This document shows, in pieces, positions 55,154 to 61,948 of a DNA stretch of 61,948 nucleotides (its first letter is position 1; every line of letters begins with the position of its first letter). The translations under genes and the position numbers were made by a program. Source of the DNA: Phycisphaerae bacterium (GTDB taxonomy: Bacteria > Planctomycetota > Phycisphaerae > Sedimentisphaerales > Anaerohalosphaeraceae); the NCBI GenBank assembly GCA_014859965.1, contig JACZKQ010000009.1, positions 1 to 61,948 of the forward strand, in the 5' to 3' direction. The notes under the pieces are model-generated. The model saw nothing but the letters and a program-made list of their open reading frames with translations. It did not search any database and was not told where the DNA came from.

Positions 55154-55837
55154 ATGAGTGCGACAATACTTGCTGTGGACGATCAGAAGGATTTGCTCGA
55201 GCTTTTGAGCATGAACCTCGGGGCGGCGGGTTTTGTGGTTCGCACGGCCGCCAGCGGGGCTGAGGCGATGAGCGTTATTCGGGCTAATCGGCCGGATTTG
55301 ATCCTTTTGGATGTGATGTTGGGGGATATTTCGGGGGTTCAGTTGGCGGCTAAGCTTAAGAACAGCCCGGAAACGGCGGGGATTCCGATTGTGATGCTGA
55401 CGGCCAAGGATTCGGAAACCGATGTCGTTGTTGGACTTACGGTCGGGGCGGACGATTATGTGACCAAGCCGTTCAGTACGGCGGTTTTGGTGGCTCGGAT
55501 TGAGGCGGTTTTGCGGCGGCCGGATTTGCGGGGGGGCGAGATTTCGGGTGTTTTGGCGGCCGGGCCGGTTCGGATTGTGCCGGAATCGTGCGAGGTGCTG
55601 GTTGAGGGGCAGGCGGTGGAGCTTACGGAAGGGGAGTACAATATTCTGGTTGCGCTGGTGGAGGCTGGTGGCAAAGTCCTTGCCAGAGCTGAACTTAAGG
55701 AGCTTTCCGGGGCGGGCAAGGGCGAGAAGGAGCGGGTTGTGGACGTGCATATTGCGTCGCTTCGCAAGAAGTTGGGGGCGGGCAAGGACATTATTAAGAC
55801 GGTTCACGGGCGGGGATATCGGCTTCGGACGCAGTGA
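55154..55837 (+). CDS. OmpR/PhoB-family response regulator
   Basis: 227 aa from ATG 55154 (GGTGGA upstream); ATG 55136 would add 6 residues. Receiver 1-120 with Asp53 in LILLDVMLGD and Lys in DDYVTKPFS. Winged helix about 130-227 (AVELTEGEYNILVALVEAGG, VDVHIASLRKKLGAGKDIIK, TVHGRGYRL). No kinase adjoins directly; the kinases on either side belong to other units, so it is an orphan by context. The strongly G-rich codon usage (ggggcggcgggt) contrasts with the genes upstream. Confidence 0.92.
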   Translation: MSATILAVDDQKDLLELLSMNLGAAGFVVRTAASGAEAMSVIRANRPDLILLDVMLGDISGVQLAAKLKNSPETAGIPIVMLTAKDSETDVVVGLTVGADDYVTKPFSTAVLVARIEAVLRRPDLRGGEISGVLAAGPVRIVPESCEVLVEGQAVELTEGEYNILVALVEAGGKVLARAELKELSGAGKGEKERVVDVHIASLRKKLGAGKDIIKTVHGRGYRLRTQ

Positions 55838-56672
55838 GGTTGGGGCGGGTTAATCGGCCGGGGGTGATTGGGTTAACATTGGGTTTGATTGGGTTTGTTT
55901 TCGGGTTTGTTTCTTTTCATTTCCCTTGTCGTTTTTCATAAACCAATTATTTGCAATGCCTTAAGATTTTACGTGGTTTTGAAAATTGGGTTTGTTTTTC
56001 CAAAACGGGGGTTTTGTCGGGGCGTGGGAAAAGAGCGGTTTTCGGCCGGGGGTGGGCGGATTTAGTGTGGTTTTTGTGTTTTGCATGCCGTTTCGTGTCA
56101 ATTTTGGGCTCCTCTCTTGGTTTTCTGATGTTATATTATACCACAGGTTTTGTGTTTGTCAAATATTTGGCGGGTATTTTTTAGCAAAAAGTGGTTTTTT
56201 GGGCGGGCGTGAAATGGGTTGTGATTGGGTTGTTTCCGGGTGGGGGCGACATAAAACGTGCAAAAACGCGCAAAAGCGGCTTAAAACGGCTTGAAAAGTG
56301 ACGTAAATTGCAGATTTGGGGCGAAAAGGGGGGGTGGAAAATGACAGAAACAGCAAGAAACGACGCGAAAAGTACGCGTGAGGGGGCTCTATAAAGTAGT
56401 GGGGTGTTAGTGGCGGAGATGTGGTGGAGAAAAGGTATAATCGGGTATACTTAAAAGGGGAGGGCGGGCGTCGGTCTGGAGAAAAGGTTTTACATGCCTC
56501 AGGGTCAGCATTATAGTCATACGGGCTTGTGCCCGTTAGCAAGGCCCGGTTATTAACCGGCAGGTAGTCTGGTCGCGATTTGGCCGCTGTGAGCGTATTG
56601 TTATTTGTGGCTGCTTGATGGACGATTTCACGTGTGCGGGAAACCTTGGTCCTTGGCAGGGAAGTTGAAAGC
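55838..56672 (+). other. 835-base G/T-rich noncoding region
   Basis: No credible gene. From 55840 to about 56240 the plus strand is very rich in G and T, with four spaced GGG tracts at about 55870-55910 (loops of 7-9 bases) that could form a G-quadruplex, and three GATTGGGTT-like copies. TATAAT at 56436 lacks a -35. Two hairpins lie at 56521-56560. The end carries the ribosome-binding site of the next gene. Confidence 0.5.
56521..56560 (+). other. Two adjacent hairpins in the kinase leader
   Basis: ACGGGC-TTGT-GCCCGT (56521-56536) and CCGGTTA-T-TAACCGG (56546-56560) are both perfect. They lie about 115 bases before the kinase start and may be a leader structure or the end of an unseen transcript. 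No known riboswitch core was recognised. Confidence 0.4.
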
Positions 56673-58538
56673 ATGGAACGGCGAATCTACTGGACACTGA
56701 AGAAGAAGGTGTTATTGGGCTACAGCTTGGCGCTGCTGCTTATTGTAACGGTAATCCTTTGGTCTCTTGTCAATCTGGTCCGATTGGGCAAAGCGGCAGA
56801 AGCCATCCTCAAAGAGAATTACAAGAGCATCCTGGCCGCGGAGAACATGGTCGATTCGATTGAACGTCAGGATAGTGCAATTCTGCTTCTCATGCTCAAT
56901 TATCCGGAAGAGGCTATGCAGCAATTCAGGGAGAATGAGGCTCATTTTCTTCTCTGGTTGGGCAGAGCACAGGACAATATCACCATTGCAGGGGAAGAGA
57001 AAATCGTCGAAGTGATCGGCACCGGCTATGCGCAATACGTGACCGAATTTGCACAGCTCCAGGCGAAGGTGCGTTCAGACGCCGCGACCGCGGCGGATTT
57101 TTACCACGAGACGGTGCTGAGGTCTTTCAATGCGGTAAGGGCGGACTGTATCCGGTTGCGTGAAATTAACCAGAATACGATGTTCGCAGCGAGCAACAAG
57201 GCCGGCGACGTATCTGCAAGGGCTTTCTGGTCGGTTTTCGTTATCGGATCGATAAGCGTCGCCGTCGGGTTGACGTTCAGCCTGCTTCTGGCCGACCTGA
57301 TCACCAAGCCCGTGCACCGCATTGCGGAAGCAACGCAGAAGATTGCAGAGGGAGATTACGACGTCGAAGTGGCGTCCGCATCCAGCGACGAATTAGGCAT
57401 GCTGGCCAAAGATTTCAGCATCATGGTTAAGAAACTCAAGGCCTACAGAGCGCTCAATGTCAAGCAGATACTTAATGAGAAGCATAAGAGCGAGGCGATT
57501 CTTAACAGTATCGACGACGGTCTGATTGTGCTCGATTCTGAATTCAGAGTCGAGGAGATTAATCCGACCGCAGCGCGCATTTTCGGCAAGACGCTTAGGG
57601 AAGTCAAAGGCCGTCACTTGCTGGATGTCGTTCGGGATGAAAAATTGTACAACTATGTCAAGCAGGCCTTCGAATCGGAGACCGTGGTGCGGCCGGAAGA
57701 GGCCGATGCCGACATTCTCACGGTCGCCAAAGGTTCGGCCCGCCAGCATTTTCTCTTTTCTGTGACGCCGGTGGTGGCCGGCAAGGAGGCGGTTGTCAGC
57801 ATGGTCCTGGTGCTCAGAGACATCACGCGGCTCAAGGAGTTGGACAGGCTCAAGAGCGAATTCGTGATGGCCGCTTCCCACGAACTGAAAACGCCGCTAA
57901 CGGGCATGGCTATGAGCATCGCACTTCTCAAGGAGAAGGCGATGAGCAAACTCGATGCGGCCGAGTCGCAATTGCTTGCCGCCGCCGACGAGGAGGTCCA
58001 GCGTCTCAAAGCTCTTGTTGAGGATTTGCTGGACCTGTCCCGGATCGAGGCCGGCAAAATGGCCCTCGATTTTGACTCGGTTCCTGTTGAACTGCTGTTA
58101 GAAAAGACGGTGAACGTATTGAAGCACCAGGCTGAGGAAAAGCAGGTCGAGCTGTCGTACAGCCTGCCCGGCGATCTACCTTTCATTTGTGCCGACGTGA
58201 ATAAGATCACCTGGGTTCTGATCAATCTTGTCTCGAATGGGCTGCGTTATACCGACCCGGGCGGGCACGTTCGCCTCTCGGCGGAACGGATGGGCTCGCA
58301 GGTTCATATCGCCGTCGCCGATGATGGCGCGGGCATCCCATACGAATATCAGTCCCGCATCTTCAATAAGTTTGTTCAGGTCAAAAATGAAAAGGCGGTG
58401 GGCGGCAGCGGTCTCGGACTTGCAATTTGCAGGGAAATCGTGCGTGCACACGGCGGAACGATTTGGGTGGAGTCGCAGCCCGACAAGGGAAGCACATTCA
58501 CGTTCGCCGTGCCGATAGCTGGGGAAATATCACATTAG
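56673..58538 (+). CDS. Membrane sensor histidine kinase (HAMP-PAS)
   Basis: 621 aa from ATG 56673 (AGGGAAG about 9 bases upstream); a GTG at 56634 is weaker. Membrane helices at about 15-35 and 188-210 enclose a periplasmic four-helix-type sensor. Then HAMP (LITKPVHRIAEATQKIAEGD), PAS (ILNSIDDGLIVLDSEFRVEE), HisKA with His403 in MAASHELKTPLTG and ATPase (VLINLVSNGLRYTDPGGH, VADDGAGIPYEYQSRIFNKF). Layout resembles KinB/NtrY-type kinases. It is followed by a receiver gene and potassium-uptake genes, so it may sense envelope or osmotic state. Confidence 0.92.
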   Translation: MERRIYWTLKKKVLLGYSLALLLIVTVILWSLVNLVRLGKAAEAILKENYKSILAAENMVDSIERQDSAILLLMLNYPEEAMQQFRENEAHFLLWLGRAQDNITIAGEEKIVEVIGTGYAQYVTEFAQLQAKVRSDAATAADFYHETVLRSFNAVRADCIRLREINQNTMFAASNKAGDVSARAFWSVFVIGSISVAVGLTFSLLLADLITKPVHRIAEATQKIAEGDYDVEVASASSDELGMLAKDFSIMVKKLKAYRALNVKQILNEKHKSEAILNSIDDGLIVLDSEFRVEEINPTAARIFGKTLREVKGRHLLDVVRDEKLYNYVKQAFESETVVRPEEADADILTVAKGSARQHFLFSVTPVVAGKEAVVSMVLVLRDITRLKELDRLKSEFVMAASHELKTPLTGMAMSIALLKEKAMSKLDAAESQLLAAADEEVQRLKALVEDLLDLSRIEAGKMALDFDSVPVELLLEKTVNVLKHQAEEKQVELSYSLPGDLPFICADVNKITWVLINLVSNGLRYTDPGGHVRLSAERMGSQVHIAVADDGAGIPYEYQSRIFNKFVQVKNEKAVGGSGLGLAICREIVRAHGGTIWVESQPDKGSTFTFAVPIAGEISH

Positions 58539-58547
58539 GAGAGCCCA

Positions 58548-59231
58548 ATGAAGGGTAACAAAGTTCTAATTGTCGATGATGAGAAAAATATCCGCATGAC
58601 CATTTCGCAGGCACTGGCGGACATGGATGTCGAGACGCACTCGGCCGTCAACGGCGAAGAAGCGCTTGCCATGTTGAAGGATGCCGATTTTGGATTGGTC
58701 CTGCTGGACCTGCGGATGCCGGGCATGGATGGCATGGAAGTGCTTGCAAGACTAAGGGAGGACCGGCCGGATATCCGGGTCATCATAATCACCGCGCACG
58801 GCACTATAGATTGTGCGGTGGACGCGATGAAACTGGGCGCGGTCGATTTCATTCAGAAACCGTTTACGCCCGATGAAATCCGGCATCTGGTTTCGAAAGT
58901 CATCGCGCGAGAAACGCTTGAAGCGGAAAAGAACGCGGATTATGATTCCTGTCTCGAACTCGCGAAGCGGTGCGTTGCCGAAAGACATTTCAAAGCGGCT
59001 GCGGAACACGCGCGAAAAGCGATCGCCAGGGATGCCTCCCGGCCCGAAGCGTTCAACTTTCTGGGGGCTCTTTGCGACGTACAGGAAGAGAAACTCGAAG
59101 CGCAAAAGCATTATCGCGCCGCACTTTCGCTGGACCCGACGTATAAGCCCGCTCAATTCAATTTGAGCCGTTCCATCGGTACGAAACCGGATACGGGCCA
59201 TGGGATACTGTTCGGTGAAAAAGGCGAGTAG
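58548..59231 (+). CDS. Response regulator with TPR output domain
   Basis: 227 aa. Receiver 1-120 with Asp54 in LVLLDLRMPGMDG and FIQKPFTPDE. Instead of a DNA-binding domain the C-terminus (about 130-215) is TPR-like (YDSCLELAKRCVAERHFKAA, RPEAFNFLGALCDVQEEKLE), so it probably acts by protein contact. It lies 9 bases after the kinase and 4 before a TrkA gene, which makes the potassium transporter a candidate target. Confidence 0.9.
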   Translation: MKGNKVLIVDDEKNIRMTISQALADMDVETHSAVNGEEALAMLKDADFGLVLLDLRMPGMDGMEVLARLREDRPDIRVIIITAHGTIDCAVDAMKLGAVDFIQKPFTPDEIRHLVSKVIARETLEAEKNADYDSCLELAKRCVAERHFKAAAEHARKAIARDASRPEAFNFLGALCDVQEEKLEAQKHYRAALSLDPTYKPAQFNLSRSIGTKPDTGHGILFGEKGE

Positions 59232-59235
59232 GCAT

Positions 59236-59661
59236 ATGGCCAGAACAAAGCATTCTTACGTGATTGTGATCGGCTGCGGGCGGCTGGGTTCGTTCTTGGC
59301 CAACACGCTGAGCAAAACGGGCCATAGTGTTGTCGTGATCGATATCAATCCAAACGCATTCAGCGCCCTTGCAGCCGAGGCCTTCAGCGGTTTCACGGTG
59401 GAAGGCGACGCTACGGAATTGGCTGTCTTGAAGCAGGCCAAAATGGATAAGGCCGATGTGGTGATAGGCGCGACACACGATGAAAACGTGAATATCATGG
59501 CCGCGCAGATCGCCCGAAGCAGGTTTCGCGTGCATAAAGTGCTCGTGCGAATCGAGGATCCCAATAAGGAATCTTACTGTAAGGCCGTTGGCATCGACTA
59601 TATCTGCCCGACGGCCCTAACGGCCGAAAAGATGATGACGGCATTGAATGATATCCGCTAA
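59236..59661 (+). CDS. TrkA-N (RCK) potassium-uptake regulator, N domain only
   Basis: 141 aa. Rossmann fold with VIVIGCGRLGSFLANTLSKT, the acidic residue at VVVIDINP, and VEGDATELAVLKQAKMDKAD. It lacks the usual RCK-C domain. Such proteins bind nucleotides and gate Trk/Ktr channels from the cytoplasm. ATG 59236 starts just after the previous stop. It probably pairs with the second TrkA-type protein and the transporter downstream. Confidence 0.88.
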   Translation: MARTKHSYVIVIGCGRLGSFLANTLSKTGHSVVVIDINPNAFSALAAEAFSGFTVEGDATELAVLKQAKMDKADVVIGATHDENVNIMAAQIARSRFRVHKVLVRIEDPNKESYCKAVGIDYICPTALTAEKMMTALNDIR

Positions 59662-59681
59662 GTTAAACGGTGCAATCCATC

Positions 59682-60347
59682 ATGAAGACGTTAATTATAG
59701 GTGGTGGGAAAATTGTGTATTTTCTCGCCAAGGCGTTCTTATCAAAAGGTTACAACATTACCGTTATCAATCGAAAGAAAGAGGAATGCAGTTGGCTTGC
59801 CCGGCAGTTGAAGGCTACGGTTGTTCTTGGCAATGCAACGGATCCGGAAGTACTCAGAGAAAGCGGGATTTCCGGCATGGACGCTGTTCTGGCGGTGACC
59901 CCGAACGACGAGGACAACCTGGTCATCTGTCAACTATCGAAGCTGAGTTTCGGCGTGCTGAGGACCTTGGCCCTTGTTAATGATCCTGACAATGAAGACG
60001 TTTTTCGGGAACTCGGCGTCACTACGGCCTTTTCGACGACACGCATGATTTCGGCGCTGATCGAGCAAAGAGCCGGCTTCGAGGATATTATAGGCGTTTT
60101 CTCGGTTGCCGAAGGCAAAGTGAACGTTACGGAAGTGATGCTCACGGAAACGGCGCCTGTCGTCGGCAAGTCGCTGATGGAAATCAACTTGCCGTCGGAC
60201 AGTTTGATCGGCTGTATTCTGAGGGCAGGGGAGCCTGTTATTCCTCGCGGCGGCACGACGCTTTACGCAGGCGACCGGGTTGTGGCGATTACGCTCCCCG
60301 AAAACCATGGGGCTGTGCTGAAACTCTTGACCGGCGGGGACATCTGA
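59682..60347 (+). CDS. TrkA-type (RCK N+C) potassium-uptake regulator
   Basis: 221 aa. N domain MKTLIIGGGKIVYFLAKAFL has Val where the last Gly of GxGxxG is expected, so nucleotide binding may be altered. The RCK-C domain follows at about 135-215 (VTEVMLTETAPVVGKSLMEI, GDRVVAITLPE). ATG 59682 preferred over GTG 59670. It lies between the other TrkA gene and the transporter gene. Confidence 0.88.
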   Translation: MKTLIIGGGKIVYFLAKAFLSKGYNITVINRKKEECSWLARQLKATVVLGNATDPEVLRESGISGMDAVLAVTPNDEDNLVICQLSKLSFGVLRTLALVNDPDNEDVFRELGVTTAFSTTRMISALIEQRAGFEDIIGVFSVAEGKVNVTEVMLTETAPVVGKSLMEINLPSDSLIGCILRAGEPVIPRGGTTLYAGDRVVAITLPENHGAVLKLLTGGDI

Positions 60348-60360
60348 GAGGAATGACAAG

Positions 60361-61857
60361 GTGAAACGACGGGAAAGCCTAAGCCCCTACGCGAATATCC
60401 TTCATTACACCGGCCTTATACTTGTCATGGCGGCCGTGCTCATGCTGACGCCTCTGGTGTGCTTACTGTTCTGGCGCGAGGAGGCAGGCTCGGCGGTGGC
60501 GTTTACAGCGCCGGCCGTGATACTCGGCGCTCTCGGGGCGGGTTTGTGGCACTTCTTCAAGAGCAAGGAGGACGGGTCTCTGGATCATCGGCAAAGCGCC
60601 GTCATTGTCGTCTTGAGCTGGTTAACGATCTGTCTGTTTTCGGCATGGCCTTTTATGGCCATTGAAAAGCTGAATTTCACGCAGGCCATTTTTGAGTCGG
60701 TCAGCGGCTGGACCACCACAGGCCTTTCGGTTGTCGACGTGGAGAAGTCCGGTCATCTCATATTGTTGTGGCGAAGCATTATGCAATTGGCGGGCGGCGC
60801 CGGTCTGGCGATCATTATGTTAGCCACTATCGTGGGACCTGCCGGGCCGGCACTGGGAGTCGCCGAAGGAAGAAGTCAGCAGCTCGTTCCGCAGGTGCGG
60901 CATTCGGCCAAACTCGTCATGATGATTTATGTCGGCTACCTTCTCCTCGGCATCGGCGCCTACACGATGGCGGGCATGGATGCGTTCGACGCGGTCAATC
61001 ACACTTTTGCTGCGATTTCCACGGGCGGATTCTCGACCAGGACCGCCAGCATAGGGCATTGGAATTCAGTGGCGGTTGAAGCGGTAACGCTCCCTTTGAT
61101 GATATTAGGCGGTTTGAACTTTCTTACCGCCTATCTGCTCCTGCACGGTAAAACAAAGGCGGTGGCCAAGAACGGCGAAATTCGATTACTCGTCCTGCTT
61201 GTGCCCTTGTGCGCCGTTGCTTTGTTCTTTCTGGTCTGCGCAGGCCTTTATCCGACGTTCTCCAAAAGTATTCGCGTCGCCTTGTTTGAGACGGTTACCA
61301 GTTGCACAACTACCGGCTTCTCCACGGTAAGTTATGGGAATTGGAATGCCTTCGGGATTCTGCTGATCGTTGTTCTCATGCTTATCGGCGGCGGGGTCTG
61401 CTCAACCGCGGGGGGCATCAAGCAGTACAGAATCTACGTTCTGTATAAGTCGCTTGTGTGGGACATCAGAAGTTACTTTCTGCCCAGAACCGCAGTTGCG
61501 GAAAATTACATCTGGGAGGCCGAGCGGAAAGATTTCATTACTGATGTGCGCATCCGAAAGATTGGTACATTTGCTTTTCTTTACCTGGCAACCTATGTAC
61601 TGGGCAGCCTGATCATTGCCTCCACAGGCGTCGGCCTGCAAGAGGCCTTATTCGAGTTCGCCTCCGCCCTTGGGACGGTGGGCCTGTCCCTTGGCGTGAC
61701 GGGTCCCAACGCATCGCCTGTTATCCTGTGGACGGAGATTTTTGGAATGCTGCTGGGTCGACTGGAGTTCATTGTTCTCATCACGGGCATCCTGAAGTTA
61801 GGCGGCGACATGGTTCGTCTTCCAGTCAAGCGTTTGTCTGGCCGAGTTCGACCCTGA
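60361..61857 (+). CDS. TrkH/KtrB-family potassium transporter
   Basis: 498 aa, GTG start preceded by GAGAGGAA. About ten membrane helices. The four pore loops carry the selectivity-filter texts SGWTTTGLSV, AAISTGGFSTR, TSCTTTGFSTV and ALGTVGLSLG, each with the key glycine. The pore and the two RCK proteins upstream form one potassium-uptake unit. The kinase and REC-TPR genes at the head of the operon suggest control at expression or activity level. Confidence 0.94.
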   Translation: MKRRESLSPYANILHYTGLILVMAAVLMLTPLVCLLFWREEAGSAVAFTAPAVILGALGAGLWHFFKSKEDGSLDHRQSAVIVVLSWLTICLFSAWPFMAIEKLNFTQAIFESVSGWTTTGLSVVDVEKSGHLILLWRSIMQLAGGAGLAIIMLATIVGPAGPALGVAEGRSQQLVPQVRHSAKLVMMIYVGYLLLGIGAYTMAGMDAFDAVNHTFAAISTGGFSTRTASIGHWNSVAVEAVTLPLMILGGLNFLTAYLLLHGKTKAVAKNGEIRLLVLLVPLCAVALFFLVCAGLYPTFSKSIRVALFETVTSCTTTGFSTVSYGNWNAFGILLIVVLMLIGGGVCSTAGGIKQYRIYVLYKSLVWDIRSYFLPRTAVAENYIWEAERKDFITDVRIRKIGTFAFLYLATYVLGSLIIASTGVGLQEALFEFASALGTVGLSLGVTGPNASPVILWTEIFGMLLGRLEFIVLITGILKLGGDMVRLPVKRLSGRVRP

Positions 61858-61922
61858 CGGGCGCAAAGTATTGGGGGGGGGGCGATTTCCGGGATGTGCG
61901 GGATGTGATGCTGTTGGGTGGT

Positions 61923-61940
61923 CCCCCAGTTCCGTGGGGG
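61923..61940 (+). terminator. Possible terminator after the potassium operon
   Basis: CCCCCA-GTTCCG-TGGGGG followed by TTATATAC at the window end. A run of ten G (61873-61882) precedes it. Weak U-tail. Confidence 0.35.
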
Positions 61941-61948
61941 TTATATAC

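Noticed and set aside
56461-56600. Possible riboswitch (c-di-GMP or c-di-AMP) before the kinase-potassium operon
   Set aside because: Stems are present but none of the conserved core sequences of known classes could be recognised.
61873-61882. Run of ten G as a phase-variable tract
   Set aside because: It lies in noncoding sequence at the window edge with no start codon visible after it.

Overview
The window looks like a chromosomal motility locus of a high-GC, Gram-negative-type bacterium, most likely a planctomycete (Phycisphaerae-like). That assignment is inference: it rests on short D0/D1-only flagellins, TPR-rich multidomain glycosyltransferases, a beta module inserted in FliD and lipoboxes ending in GC/SC. 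No rRNA, tRNA, IS element or CRISPR array was seen.

Layout. (1) 0-9.3 kb, plus strand: glycosyltransferases with TPRs, a FlgN/FliT-like helical protein, a radical SAM protein, a UDP-sugar 6-dehydrogenase and an SDR nucleotide-sugar epimerase. (2) 9.27-9.65 kb: fragments of a DegT/LegC-type aminotransferase and a sugar nucleotidyltransferase, i.e. a decayed nonulosonic-acid-type cassette. (3) 9.65-25.05 kb, plus: three giant glycosyltransferase/methyltransferase proteins (2069, 1353 and 910 aa) read into fliD. (4) 39.5-25.0 kb, minus: one flagellar operon flgB-flgC-fliE-fliF-fliG-fliH-fliI-fliJ-motE-motA-motB-motB-fliO-fliP-fliQ-fliR-flhB, ending in an abnormal flhA. In that last gene the FlhA membrane half is joined to a degenerate ParA/BY-kinase-like domain. 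(5) 40.0-45.1 kb, plus: fliK, fliA (sigma-28), small proteins, two lipoproteins and flgM. (6) 45.7-49.9 kb, plus: three flagellins and two fliS genes. (7) 50.1-54.8 kb: PAS kinase, REC-HDOD protein and a REC-PAS kinase. (8) 55.1-55.8 kb: an orphan OmpR-type regulator. (9) 56.7-61.9 kb: sensor kinase, REC-TPR protein, two TrkA-type proteins and a TrkH/KtrB potassium transporter.

Regulation can be read from the DNA. Two textbook sigma-54 sites (TGGCAC-N5-TTGCA) face away from each other in the flgB/fliK gap and would drive the basal-body operon and fliK-fliA. Sigma-28-like sites with a constant 11-bp spacer lie before all three flagellins and before the PAS kinase, so FliA made in the sigma-54 tier would activate the late genes, with FlgM as brake.

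On the plus strand G exceeds C about 2:1 in the left flank and around 55 kb. From about 11 to 54 kb C equals or exceeds G, even across genes on opposite strands. The changes fall at the decayed cassette and at a 67-bp tandem repeat, which suggests that about 45 kb was inverted or inserted. The strongest novelty candidates are the FlhA-ParA-like fusion and the giant flagellin-linked glycosyltransferases.
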